Notes: a model not told the origin generated them from the sequence alone. 39,236 nucleotides of DNA from an uncultured Eubacteriales bacterium (GCA_934445015.1 CAKSDJ010000009.1:1-39236), one strand, 5' to 3'. Shown: positions 8,660 to 16,498, numbered from the stretch's first letter. Program-made: numbers and translations.

Positions 8660-9358
8660 ATGGAAAATCAGTATACGAGGAGTATAGCAATTTTAGGCGA
8701 AAACGCCATAAAAAAATTAAAAAACAAACGTGTTGCGGTATTCGGCGTAGGCGGCGTGGGCGGTTATGCGGTTGAGGCACTGGTACGTATGGGCGTCGGT
8801 GCAATAGACCTTATTGACAATGACACTTTTAACGTTACAAACATTAACCGTCAACTTTATGCTACGCACAAAACATTAGGGCAGTATAAGGTTGACGTTG
8901 CCGCGGCGCGTATACTTGAAATAAATCCCGATTGCGTTGTTAAAACGCACAAAATGTTTTATCTGCCGCAGAACTCAGACCTGTTTGATTTGTCGGTTTA
9001 CGATTATGCGGTCGACGCAATAGATACCGTTGCCGCAAAGGTTGAACTTGCGCGCAAAGCCGAAATGTGCGGTACACCGCTGATAAGCAGTATGGGTACA
9101 GGCAATAAATTAAGACCCGAATTGTTCGAGATTGCAGATATTTATAAAACGAGCGTGTGTCCGCTCGCAAAGGTTATGCGTACACGGCTTAAAAAAGCGG
9201 GTGTTAAAAAACTAAAAGTAGTTTATTCAAAAGAGATGCCCATAACACTACAAACATCCGGAGACGAGCGGATAGTCGGTTCGGTTTCGTTTGTTCCGCC
9301 TGTTGCAGGTATGATAATCGCAGGTCAGGTAATAAACGATTTACTTAAAGAAGATTGA
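8660..9358 (+). CDS. tcdA: tRNA threonylcarbamoyladenosine dehydratase (TcdA), E1/ThiF fold
   Basis: An E1-like ATP-dependent enzyme that cyclises t6A37 to ct6A in ANN-decoding tRNAs. At 232 residues it has the Rossmann ATP site GVGGVGG (28-34 region), the IDNDTFNVTNINRQ segment with its adenylate-binding Asp and Arg, DAIDTVAAKV, and SSMGTGNKLRPE, which separate TcdA from MoeB/ThiF. No CxxC zinc pair is evident, unlike MoeB. It lies 8 bases after pdp and ends the operon at a bidirectional terminator. Why a tRNA-modification gene ends a nucleoside operon is not evident. Confidence 0.9.
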   Translation: MENQYTRSIAILGENAIKKLKNKRVAVFGVGGVGGYAVEALVRMGVGAIDLIDNDTFNVTNINRQLYATHKTLGQYKVDVAAARILEINPDCVVKTHKMFYLPQNSDLFDLSVYDYAVDAIDTVAAKVELARKAEMCGTPLISSMGTGNKLRPELFEIADIYKTSVCPLAKVMRTRLKKAGVKKLKVVYSKEMPITLQTSGDERIVGSVSFVPPVAGMIIAGQVINDLLKED

Positions 9359-9414
9359 TATATTTACACTGCTTGACAAAATTATGACCTGTTGCATTTT
9401 TATTTGTCAACGTT

Positions 9415-9456
9415 AAAAATCGCCGCAAACTTAAATAACTGTTTGCGGCGATTTTT
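9415..9456. terminator. Bidirectional intrinsic terminator between tcdA and the AraC gene
   Basis: A perfect 16-base inverted repeat (9415-9430 with 9441-9456) around a 10-base loop carries A-runs on the left and T-runs on the right. It therefore reads as a GC-stem plus U-tract on both strands, and it lies between two convergent genes. Confidence 0.93.
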
Positions 9457-9463
9457 GATTGTA

Positions 9464-10282
9464 TTACATTTTATTGTATTCTTTTTTCGGTGTGGTTCCG
9501 TACTCTTTGCAAAAGGCACGGTAAAACACCGAGTAATCGTTAAACCCGTTTATCTGTGCCGCTTTTGTAGGCGGAATACCGCTTGCCAACATCCTTTTTG
9601 CGTTTACAAGGCGTTTTGCGTTTATGTAGTTTTGAACGGTTGAACCGGTTGCCGATTTGAATATGCGGCATAATTGCGGTTTGCTTACATAAAATTTTGA
9701 ACATATTGTATCAAGAGTTATGTTTTCGGTTATGCGGTCATTTATGTAGCGGACTATTTGTTGTGTCAGTGATTCTCCCTTTATATGTGTGTGGTAATTA
9801 GATTTATAAACACCGTAAATTTCGTTTAACAGCGGCAAAAGATTGCTTGAGACCTGCAAGTGCCTGTCGGGCGCATCGGCCAGCATATTTTTGACAAGCA
9901 GTTTATAAACTTCGGGTTTAAAATCATCTCTCGAATACCTGTTAAATGAACCCGACGGACGGTCAAAAAATGCCTCGGTCAGCAAATTGTTTTTATCAAA
10001 AGCGCTGAAAAATTTTTCACCGAAATGTATTGAAAACCGCTCATAAGGGTGATTAGTGTCAATGTCGATATAGTGTGCCTCGGCAGGACGCATAAGCAAA
10101 ATATCGCCGTTTGAAAGATAATACTCATTGCCTTCCACCAAAAATTTGCCTTTTCCGTAAAGAAAAATGTACAGTTCGCAGTTGTCGTGAGTGTGCAGCT
10201 TAAAAAGTTCTTTTTTAGGTTTTTCGTCACACCGGTAATGGCAGTTTATTATCGAATCGTTGTATGAAAAATACTTGCTCAT
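9464..10282 (-). CDS. AraC/XylS-family transcriptional regulator
   Basis: A 272-residue DNA-binding protein. The N-terminal cupin-like effector domain (about 15-130) includes HTHDNCELYIF and SNGDILLMRPAEAH. The C-terminal 100 residues (about 171-272) hold two helix-turn-helix motifs with the family ending GFNDYSVFYRAFCKEYG-TPKKEY. The start is supported by ribosome site AAGGTGAT just before the ATG (minus strand). It is transcribed divergently from the uxuA operon and is the only minus-strand gene seen. By family habit it would activate the operon when a sugar or sugar acid binds the cupin. The direct repeat at 10319-10349 fits its operator. The effector is unknown. Confidence 0.93.
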   Translation of the reverse strand: MSKYFSYNDSIINCHYRCDEKPKKELFKLHTHDNCELYIFLYGKGKFLVEGNEYYLSNGDILLMRPAEAHYIDIDTNHPYERFSIHFGEKFFSAFDKNNLLTEAFFDRPSGSFNRYSRDDFKPEVYKLLVKNMLADAPDRHLQVSSNLLPLLNEIYGVYKSNYHTHIKGESLTQQIVRYINDRITENITLDTICSKFYVSKPQLCRIFKSATGSTVQNYINAKRLVNAKRMLASGIPPTKAAQINGFNDYSVFYRAFCKEYGTTPKKEYNKM

Positions 10283-10297
10283 AATATCACCTTGAAC

Positions 10298-10326
10298 ATT
10301 TTAACACATTTTGATAACATTTGCAA
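10298..10326 (-). promoter_or_regulatory. Promoter of the AraC regulator gene
   Basis: On the minus strand, TTGCAA (-35, plus coordinates 10321-10326) and TAAAAT (-10, 10298-10303) are separated by 17 bases, with an extended -10 TG directly before it. The -35 box lies inside the distal ATTTGCAAT repeat, so a bound regulator would cover it, suggesting autorepression. Confidence 0.6.
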
Positions 10327-10349
10327 TATTATAAGATAATATTTGCAAT
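10319..10349. promoter_or_regulatory. Direct-repeat operator, likely AraC-regulator binding site
   Basis: ATTTGCAAT occurs at 10319-10327 and again at 10341-10349, in the same orientation with a 22-base period (two helical turns). This is the usual arrangement for an AraC-family dimer. The first copy overlaps the regulator's own -35 and the second abuts the expected -35 of the uxuA promoter. The segment between them also gives an imperfect inverted repeat (10321-10332 with 10336-10348). Confidence 0.65.
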
Positions 10350-10377
10350 TCCATTGTTAAAATTGATTATGTATAAT
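10349..10377 (+). promoter_or_regulatory. Probable activator-dependent promoter of the uxuA operon
   Basis: A consensus TATAAT (10372-10377) has only a poor -35 at the right distance (TTCCAT, 10349-10354, 17-base spacer). A strong -10 with a weak -35 touching an activator repeat is the class II AraC-activated layout. Transcription would begin near 10384. Confidence 0.55.
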
Positions 10378-10386
10378 ATGTTTAAA

Positions 10387-10403
10387 GCGGTTGTATGTAC
10401 CGC
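10387..10403 (+). promoter_or_regulatory. Short hairpin or operator at the 5' end of the uxuA leader
   Basis: GCGGT (10387-10391) and ACCGC (10399-10403) pair across a 7-base loop, within a few bases of the predicted transcript start. It could be a 5' stabilising stem, or a binding site for a second regulator. Confidence 0.3.
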
Positions 10404-10433
10404 AAATTATTTAATAACGGCAGGTGTTTAATT

Positions 10434-11474
10434 ATGAAAATGACATTTCGTTGGTACGGTGATTCAGACCCTGTAACGCTCGAAAAAATCAGCCAGATAC
10501 CCACTATGACAGGTATAGTGTCTGCGGTTTACGATGTTAAACCCGGCGGTGTTTGGAGCGAGGAGAGTATTGCCGAAATAAAGGCGAAAGCGGCAAAGCA
10601 TAATCTTGAATTTGAAGTGGTTGAAAGTGTTCCCGTGCCTGAGGATATTAAACTCGGCAACGCTAACGCCCCTAAACTTATAGAAAACTATTGTGAAAAC
10701 GTTCGTCGCCTCGGTAAAGCTGATGTAAAGTGTATTTGCTATAACTTTATGCCTGTGTTTGACTGGCTCAGAAGCGAGCTCGAACACAGGCAACCTGACG
10801 GCGCAAATGCGCTTGCTTATGATGAACAAACCGTTCTTGCCATGGATCCGCTGAAAGGCGATTTGGCACTTCCGGGTTGGGACGCAAGTTATACAAAAGA
10901 GCAGTTAAAAGATTTGATTGAAGAGTATCACAAACTCGGCGAAGAGAAACTTTGGGAAAATCTTGAAACGTTTTTAAAAGCCGTAATTCCGGTTGCCAAA
11001 GAGGCAGGCGTCAATATGGCTATTCACCCCGATGATCCGCCATGGGGTATGTTCGGATTGCCGAGAATTATTACAAACAAGGAGAACTTAAAAAGATTTT
11101 TAAATATTGTACCTGAGAAAAACAACGGTCTTACATTTTGTACCGGTTCGCTCGGCGCAAATCCCGATAACGACCTTGTGGATATGGCAAGCGAATTTGC
11201 CGACCGCATACACTTTTTGCATCTGCGCAATATCAAGCACACAGGCGTTCGCAAGTTTGAAGAGGTAGGTCACCCCACAAACTGCGGTTCGATTGATATG
11301 TACGGTATTGCGAAAGCATTGGTAGATCACGGATTTGACGGCTATGTACGCCCCGACCACGGAAGAATGATATGGGGCGAAAAGGGTCGTTACGGTTACG
11401 GTTTGTTTGACCGTGCTCTCGGTGCTACATATATTGCAGGACTTTTTGAAGCGATTGAAAAAGATAAAAAGTAA
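10434..11474 (+). CDS. uxuA: Mannonate dehydratase
   Basis: It dehydrates D-mannonate to 2-keto-3-deoxy-D-gluconate in hexuronate catabolism, using a divalent metal in a TIM barrel. Family landmarks are the N-terminal TFRWYG, CYNFMPVFDW, the diagnostic IHPDDPPWG with FGLPRI, CTGSLGA-NPDNDL, HLRN and RPDHGRMIWGE. The start is the ATG at 10434 with AGGTG (10422-10426) 7 bases upstream; an in-frame upstream ATG at 10395 lacks such a site and would add 13 atypical residues. The result is 346 residues, slightly shorter than the 350-390 common in the family, with no visible gap. It is the first gene of the AraC-controlled operon. Confidence 0.96.
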   Translation: MKMTFRWYGDSDPVTLEKISQIPTMTGIVSAVYDVKPGGVWSEESIAEIKAKAAKHNLEFEVVESVPVPEDIKLGNANAPKLIENYCENVRRLGKADVKCICYNFMPVFDWLRSELEHRQPDGANALAYDEQTVLAMDPLKGDLALPGWDASYTKEQLKDLIEEYHKLGEEKLWENLETFLKAVIPVAKEAGVNMAIHPDDPPWGMFGLPRIITNKENLKRFLNIVPEKNNGLTFCTGSLGANPDNDLVDMASEFADRIHFLHLRNIKHTGVRKFEEVGHPTNCGSIDMYGIAKALVDHGFDGYVRPDHGRMIWGEKGRYGYGLFDRALGATYIAGLFEAIEKDKK

Positions 11475-11505
11475 TTTATTTTTGTTTTAAGTGAGGTAGA
11501 ATGTT

Positions 11506-12330
11506 ATGGATAAAGTAATAGTTATAACCGGTGCAGGCGGCGTGCTTTGTTCGGGTTTTGCAAAGTTTTTGGCATCAAACGGTGCAAAGGTAGCTTTGCT
11601 TGACCTCAATGAAGAAGCGGCGCAAAAAGTAGCAAACGAAATAAACGAAAACAGCGGTACCGCAAAGGCATATAAATGTAACTGTCTTGATAAGTCTGAC
11701 ATTGAGGCGGTTCACGCTAAGGTTTTGTCTGATTTCGGTAAATGCGACGTGCTTATAAACGGTGCAGGCGGCAATAATCCAAAATGCACAACCGCGCACG
11801 AAGAATACGTTAAGGGCGATGAAAACGCAGATGATTTTCTTACGTTCTTTAACATTGACGAAAAGGGATTTGATTTTGTATTTGACCTCAACATAAAGGG
11901 CGTTCTTTTGCCGAGTCAGGTATTTATGCCCGATATGATAGGCAGAGATGGTTGCTGTGTGCTTAACGTATCTTCAATGAACGCATACAGACCGCTCACA
12001 AAAATACCCGCATATTCGGCGGCAAAAGCGGCAGTCAGCAACTTTACGTCATGGCTTGCGGTGCATTTTGCAAAAGAGGGCATACGTGTTAATGCAATTG
12101 CTCCGGGATTTTTTGTATCCAATCAGAACCGTGCGCTTTTGTTTAATGAGGACGGTACTCCCACGCCACGCACAGATAAAATTCTGCGTTCTACACCTAT
12201 GGGCCGTTTCGGCGACGCAGCAGAATTATGGGGCACGGTTGAATGGTTGCTTGATGAAACAAAATCAGGCTTCGTAACCGGAATTACAGTGCCTGTTGAC
12301 GGCGGTTTTTCAGCGTATTCGGGCGTATAA
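11506..12330 (+). CDS. uxuB: SDR-family D-mannonate oxidoreductase (fructuronate reductase, YjmF/UxuB type)
   Basis: An NAD(P)-dependent short-chain dehydrogenase of 274 residues. The cofactor motif TGAGGVLCSG is near the N-terminus, NGAGGNNP follows near 85, and the catalytic Ser157, Tyr170 and Lys174 (YSAAK) are intact. The C-terminal GITVPVDGGFSAYSGV matches the D-mannonate oxidoreductases that interconvert D-fructuronate and D-mannonate, the step before UxuA. The insertion around 95-120 (EEYVKGDENADDF) is typical of this subfamily and not of generic SDRs. It lies directly after uxuA. The SDR call is certain; the substrate rests on subfamily resemblance and on the neighbour. Confidence 0.83.
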   Translation: MDKVIVITGAGGVLCSGFAKFLASNGAKVALLDLNEEAAQKVANEINENSGTAKAYKCNCLDKSDIEAVHAKVLSDFGKCDVLINGAGGNNPKCTTAHEEYVKGDENADDFLTFFNIDEKGFDFVFDLNIKGVLLPSQVFMPDMIGRDGCCVLNVSSMNAYRPLTKIPAYSAAKAAVSNFTSWLAVHFAKEGIRVNAIAPGFFVSNQNRALLFNEDGTPTPRTDKILRSTPMGRFGDAAELWGTVEWLLDETKSGFVTGITVPVDGGFSAYSGV

Positions 12331-12366
12331 GTTTTGGTATAATCCACAAAAAGGAAAAAAGTCGTT

Positions 12367-13227
12367 ATGAGTGATAAAATCAGAATTTTCGGATTTGCCG
12401 ATGAAGCAAGTCCTATGATTGATAACCAGATTAAGGCAATGTTAAGAAACGGTCTTAACGGACTTGAAATTCGCAACGTTGACGAAACAAATATTGCCGA
12501 TATTACCCTTGAAAAGGCGCGCGAAGTCCGCAAAAAAATGGATGACGCAGGCCTTTGCGTATGGTCAATGGGTTCACCGATAGGTAAAATTGACATTGAA
12601 AAAGATGATTTTGCCGCACACATCGAAAAACTGAAGCATACGCTTGAAACGGCAAATATTTTGGGTGCCGGAAATATGCGGATATTCTCGTTCTTTATGC
12701 CACAGAATACAGACGTGTCGGTTTATAAAAACGAGGTTATTGACCGTATGGGTGCAATGGCTGATATTGCAAAGGGAACCGGCGTTACGCTTTGTCACGA
12801 AAATGAAAAGGGTATTTACGGCGATGTCGCCGCGCGTTGTCTTGAAATATACAGAGAAGTACCCGATATAAAGGGCATTTTTGATCCGGCAAACTTTGTT
12901 CAGAGCGGCGAAAACACAATAGCCGCCTGGGATCTGCTTAAAACATACATAAAATATATTCACATAAAAGACGCACGTGCGAGCGACGATATGATAGTGC
13001 CGGCAGGAAACGGCGACGGTAATTTTAAAACAATTATTCCGCAGTATATTGCTATGGGCGGCAGTTGCTTTACAATGGAACCTCATCTTAAAGAATTCAG
13101 CGGTCTTTCAAACCTTGAACGCGAGGGCGAAGAAAGCAAAGTGGGCGAATTCAATTTTGAAACGGGCGACGAGGCATTTGATTATGCCTGCAACGCATTT
13201 AAAAATCTGCTCGGCGAAATAATCTAA
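12367..13227 (+). CDS. TIM-barrel sugar isomerase/epimerase (xylose-isomerase-like, AP_endonuc_2 fold), first copy
   Basis: A 286-residue metal-dependent sugar isomerase, epimerase or lyase of the family that includes D-psicose epimerase, inosose dehydratase and YcjR-like enzymes. The four expected metal ligands are visible: Glu145 (CHENE), Asp173 (FDPANF), His199 (HIKD) and Glu238 (MEPH), with the spacing usual for this fold. It is cytoplasmic with no signal sequence. It follows the mannonate oxidoreductase by 36 bases with ribosome site AAGGAAA. It differs clearly from the next gene in length and motif wording, so the two are not a recent duplication. The exact reaction cannot be read from sequence. 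Confidence 0.8.
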   Translation: MSDKIRIFGFADEASPMIDNQIKAMLRNGLNGLEIRNVDETNIADITLEKAREVRKKMDDAGLCVWSMGSPIGKIDIEKDDFAAHIEKLKHTLETANILGAGNMRIFSFFMPQNTDVSVYKNEVIDRMGAMADIAKGTGVTLCHENEKGIYGDVAARCLEIYREVPDIKGIFDPANFVQSGENTIAAWDLLKTYIKYIHIKDARASDDMIVPAGNGDGNFKTIIPQYIAMGGSCFTMEPHLKEFSGLSNLEREGEESKVGEFNFETGDEAFDYACNAFKNLLGEII

Positions 13228-13263
13228 AATAATTTTAATTTATATTCAGAAAGGACTTTTATT

Positions 13264-14037
13264 ATGGAAATAGGTGTTCAGTTTTTTACATTGCGTGACT
13301 ACTGTAAAAATCTTGAAGATTTTGCAGAGTCGCTTAAAAAAATTGCGGATATAGGTTACAAAAATGTCCAGATAAGCGCAGTTTGCGATTATGAACCCGA
13401 ATGGCTTAAAGAGCAGCTTGACAAAAACGGTTTGAGGTGTGTTGTTACGCACACGCCCGTTGACCAGCTTAAAGGCGATATTGCAAAGGTTTGCAAAAAT
13501 CACGAAATTTTCGGTTGCGATTATGTAGGACTCGGTTTTCATGATTTTTCGCTTACCAAAGACGGCATAAAATGTCAGGATTTTATAGATGAATACTCAC
13601 CTATAATAAAGGCAATAAAGGCAAACGGCAAAACATTTATGTATCATAATCATGCAAAGGAGTTTTTAATTCTTGATGACGGCAAGCGCGTAATTGAAAA
13701 AATTGCCGAAACTTTTTCACCCGATGAATTGGGATTTATACTTGACACTTTCTGGGTTCAGGCTGCAGGCGGTGACCCCGCTTATTGGATAGAAAAATTT
13801 GCCGGCAGATTGCCTGTAATTCATCTTAAAGATTACAAATATGATGAAAACTTTAAAGAATTTAACGACAACATTGCCGTTGTAGGCGAGGGCAATATAA
13901 ACTTTGACCGCGTTTTCGAAAAGGCAGAAACAAGCGGCGTTAAGTATATGATGGTCGAGCAGGATAACTGTCACGGCGAAAATCCGTTTGATTGCGTTAA
14001 ACGCAGTTATGACTATTTGCGTTCATGCGGATTTTAA
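13264..14037 (+). CDS. TIM-barrel sugar isomerase/epimerase, second and shorter copy
   Basis: A 257-residue protein of the same fold as its upstream neighbour but from another branch. Likely metal ligands are Glu133 (HNHAKEF), Asp161 (ILDTFW), His187 (VIHLKD) and Glu232 (MVEQD). The VGEGNINF and NPFDCVKRSYDYL segments are common in proteins encoded beside Gfo/Idh/MocA dehydrogenases. In characterised systems such partners epimerise or cleave 3-keto-sugar intermediates made by the dehydrogenase. It sits between the first TIM-barrel gene and the two dehydrogenases, with ribosome site AGAAAGGAC. The reaction is unproven. Confidence 0.8.
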   Translation: MEIGVQFFTLRDYCKNLEDFAESLKKIADIGYKNVQISAVCDYEPEWLKEQLDKNGLRCVVTHTPVDQLKGDIAKVCKNHEIFGCDYVGLGFHDFSLTKDGIKCQDFIDEYSPIIKAIKANGKTFMYHNHAKEFLILDDGKRVIEKIAETFSPDELGFILDTFWVQAAGGDPAYWIEKFAGRLPVIHLKDYKYDENFKEFNDNIAVVGEGNINFDRVFEKAETSGVKYMMVEQDNCHGENPFDCVKRSYDYLRSCGF

Positions 14038-14067
14038 TTTGCAATATAAACCGAAAGGATAATTCTT

Positions 14068-15249
14068 ATGAGTGAAAAAATTAAATTGGGTATAATAGGT
14101 TTCGGTAATATGGGTACCGGCCATACTTCAAACATTATGAGCGGCAATTGCCCCGAGGTTGAATTGGTTGCAATATGCGACATTAAACCTGCGCGTATCG
14201 AGTTTGGCAAGAACAAATATCCCGATGCGAATATAACATATTTTACCGACGCAATAGAGATGCTTGACAGCGGTCTTATTGACTCGTGTATTGTTGCGGT
14301 TCCGCATTACGATCACGTTAAATACTCTGTCGAATGTATGAAACGCGGTATTCACGTAATGTGTGAAAAACCCGCAGGCGTATACACAAAACAGGTCCGT
14401 GAAATGATAGCCGAATCAAAAAAACACCCCGAAGTTGTTTTCGGTATGATGTTTAATCAGCGCACAAATCCCGTTTACCGCAAAATGTACGAACTTGTAC
14501 ATTCAGGCAAATACGGTCAGATCCGCCGCACAAACTGGCTTATAACAAACTGGTACCGTTCGCAAGCATATTACAATTCAAGCGATTGGCGCGCTACATG
14601 GGCGGGCGAAGGCGGCGGTGTACTGCTTAATCAGTGTCCGCATCAATTGGATTTATGGCAGTGGATATGCGGAATGCCGGTTAAGGTTCTTTCTAAAATC
14701 AAATACGGCAAGTGGCACGATATTGAAGTTGATGACGATGTAACAACAGTTGTTGAATATGAAAACGGTGCAACAGGCGCGTTTATTACAACAACCGGTG
14801 ACGGTTTAGGAACAAACCGCTTTGAGATTCAGATGGACGGCGCAAAACTTGTAGCCGAAAACGATGTGCTTACCGTGTATGAGTTTGAAATGAGCGAGCC
14901 CGAATTTACAAAAACAAATACAGAAGTGTTCGGCAGCATAAAAGCACATAAACTCGATATACAGTTAGAGGGTGAAAACACTCAACACAGCGGTGTTGTC
15001 AACGCCTGGGCAGGCAAAATACTTCACGGAACACCTCTTATTGCAGACGGTGCCGAGGGCATAAACGGTCTTATGCTTTCAAATGCTATGCACTTATCGG
15101 ACTTTTTGGGTCGCGAAATTGAACTTCCATTTGATGAGGATTTGTTCTATAATGAGCTTATGAAGCGTGTGGCAACTTCAAAGAAAAAAGAAAATGTAAC
15201 AGAAACTTTTGCCGATACAAACGGCACATACGGCGGTGCTAAAAAGTAA
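14068..15249 (+). CDS. Gfo/Idh/MocA-family NAD(P)-dependent oxidoreductase, first copy
   Basis: A 393-residue sugar or sugar-glycoside dehydrogenase. The N-terminal Rossmann domain has GIIGFGNMGTGH, the catalytic Lys101 sits in CEKPAG, and the second domain has GGGVLLNQCPHQLDLWQW with His192 as probable general base. A block of WYRSQ, SSDWRATWAGE and DDDV is shared with the next gene. Such enzymes usually oxidise a ring hydroxyl (often C3) with NAD. The C-terminal 30 residues are hydrophilic and may be disordered. It follows the second TIM-barrel gene by 30 bases, and the context suggests they act in sequence. Substrate unknown. Confidence 0.85.
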   Translation: MSEKIKLGIIGFGNMGTGHTSNIMSGNCPEVELVAICDIKPARIEFGKNKYPDANITYFTDAIEMLDSGLIDSCIVAVPHYDHVKYSVECMKRGIHVMCEKPAGVYTKQVREMIAESKKHPEVVFGMMFNQRTNPVYRKMYELVHSGKYGQIRRTNWLITNWYRSQAYYNSSDWRATWAGEGGGVLLNQCPHQLDLWQWICGMPVKVLSKIKYGKWHDIEVDDDVTTVVEYENGATGAFITTTGDGLGTNRFEIQMDGAKLVAENDVLTVYEFEMSEPEFTKTNTEVFGSIKAHKLDIQLEGENTQHSGVVNAWAGKILHGTPLIADGAEGINGLMLSNAMHLSDFLGREIELPFDEDLFYNELMKRVATSKKKENVTETFADTNGTYGGAKK

Positions 15250-15265
15250 AGGTTAAGGTGCTTAT

Positions 15266-16444
15266 ATGAATAAAGTCAGAGTAGGAATAATCGGAATAGG
15301 CAATATAGGTACTGCGCACGCAACCTGTATATACAATAATGAAATAAACGGTATGTGTCTGGCGGCACTTTGCGATATATCAGACTCCCGTCAGCAATAT
15401 TGCAAAGAAAAATTCGCCGATGTTCCGTTTTTTACCGATTATAAACAGATGTTTTCAAGCGGTCTTATCGACGCTGTAATCATATCCACTCCGCACAGAC
15501 TTCACTGCGATATTGCTGCTGAGGCGCTTGGCTGCGGTCTTAACACTTTGGTTGAAAAACCGGTTGACATTACCGTAAGCAAGGCGTTAAGCATAAACGA
15601 AACAGCAAAAAAGAGCGACAAAAAATTCGCTATAATGTTTAACCAGCGTACAAATGATATTTTTGCAAAAGCGCGGAATATTGTAAAAAGCGGTGCTCTG
15701 GGTGAACTTAAGCGCACGGTTTGGATAATCACCAACTGGTACAGAACACAGTTCTATTATAATTCTGCCGACTGGCGCGCTACATGGGCAGGTGAAGGCG
15801 GCGGCGTGCTGCTTAATCAAGCTCCGCACAATCTTGACCTTTGGCAATGGATATGCGGTATGCCGAGTCAGGTAATAGCCGATTGCGAGGTTGCTAAGTA
15901 CCACAATATCGAGGTTGAGGATGATGTCGTAATTACAACCCGTTATCAAAACGGCGCTACCGGTATATTTATTACTTCAACAGGCGAATATCCCGGTACA
16001 AACCGACTTGAAATATCCGGAACTCTTGGCAAAATCGTTATAGAAAACGGCGTTCTTAAGTGGTGGAAACTTCCCGATGACGAGCGCAATATATGTTTTA
16101 ACAGTAAAGACTCTTTCCCTGAAATCAAATGTAATTATGAAGAGTATGTTGCACAAACGCCGACAAGTGAGGCGCACAAACAAATAATTCAAAACTTTAC
16201 CAACGCCATATTAAACGGCGAGGAGCTATTATCGCCCGGCACAGACGGCATTTATGAACTGACTTTGTCAAATGCTGCATACCTTTCAAGCTGGAAAGGC
16301 GGAGTCGCCGTTAATCTTCCGCTTGATAACGGTGAGTTTGACCGTCTGTTGGATGAAAGAATCAAACATTCAAAAATCAACGATGCAAAAAGTAAAAAAG
16401 ATGTTAACGGTAAATATTCAAACCGTTGGCAGGTTAATTGGTAA
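15266..16444 (+). CDS. Gfo/Idh/MocA-family NAD(P)-dependent oxidoreductase, second copy
   Basis: A 392-residue paralogue of the preceding gene and last in the operon. It has GIIGIGNIGTAH, catalytic Lys98 in VEKPVD and probable base His188 in LLNQAPHNLDLWQW. Both copies share WYR, SADWRATWAGEGGGVLLNQ and WICGMP; the central region (about 240-300) differs most. The catalytic residues are intact in both, so neither copy looks degenerate. Two dehydrogenases could oxidise different epimers or work in opposite directions (oxidise, then reduce after epimerisation). That division of labour is inference. Ribosome site AAGGTG lies 16 bases after the previous stop. Confidence 0.85.
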   Translation: MNKVRVGIIGIGNIGTAHATCIYNNEINGMCLAALCDISDSRQQYCKEKFADVPFFTDYKQMFSSGLIDAVIISTPHRLHCDIAAEALGCGLNTLVEKPVDITVSKALSINETAKKSDKKFAIMFNQRTNDIFAKARNIVKSGALGELKRTVWIITNWYRTQFYYNSADWRATWAGEGGGVLLNQAPHNLDLWQWICGMPSQVIADCEVAKYHNIEVEDDVVITTRYQNGATGIFITSTGEYPGTNRLEISGTLGKIVIENGVLKWWKLPDDERNICFNSKDSFPEIKCNYEEYVAQTPTSEAHKQIIQNFTNAILNGEELLSPGTDGIYELTLSNAAYLSSWKGGVAVNLPLDNGEFDRLLDERIKHSKINDAKSKKDVNGKYSNRWQVNW

Positions 16445-16462
16445 CAGTTTAAAATTCATATT

Positions 16463-16498
16463 AAAAGCACTGCCGGTATTTAATCGGCAGTGCTTTTG
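16463..16498 (+). terminator. Intrinsic terminator ending the uxuA-dehydrogenase operon
   Basis: A perfect 13-base stem (16463-16475 with 16485-16497) around a 9-base loop ends in TTTT. The A-run on the left arm would allow weak function on the other strand too. Confidence 0.9.

Noticed and set aside
10382..10395. Catabolite-responsive element (cre) in the uxuA leader
   Set aside because: The match to the CcpA consensus has two mismatches in conserved positions, including the outer G and C, so it is too weak to annotate.
14068..16444. The two Gfo/Idh/MocA genes as an assembly or recent tandem duplication
   Set aside because: The proteins differ throughout outside the active-site block and their DNA is not near-identical, so they are diverged paralogues.
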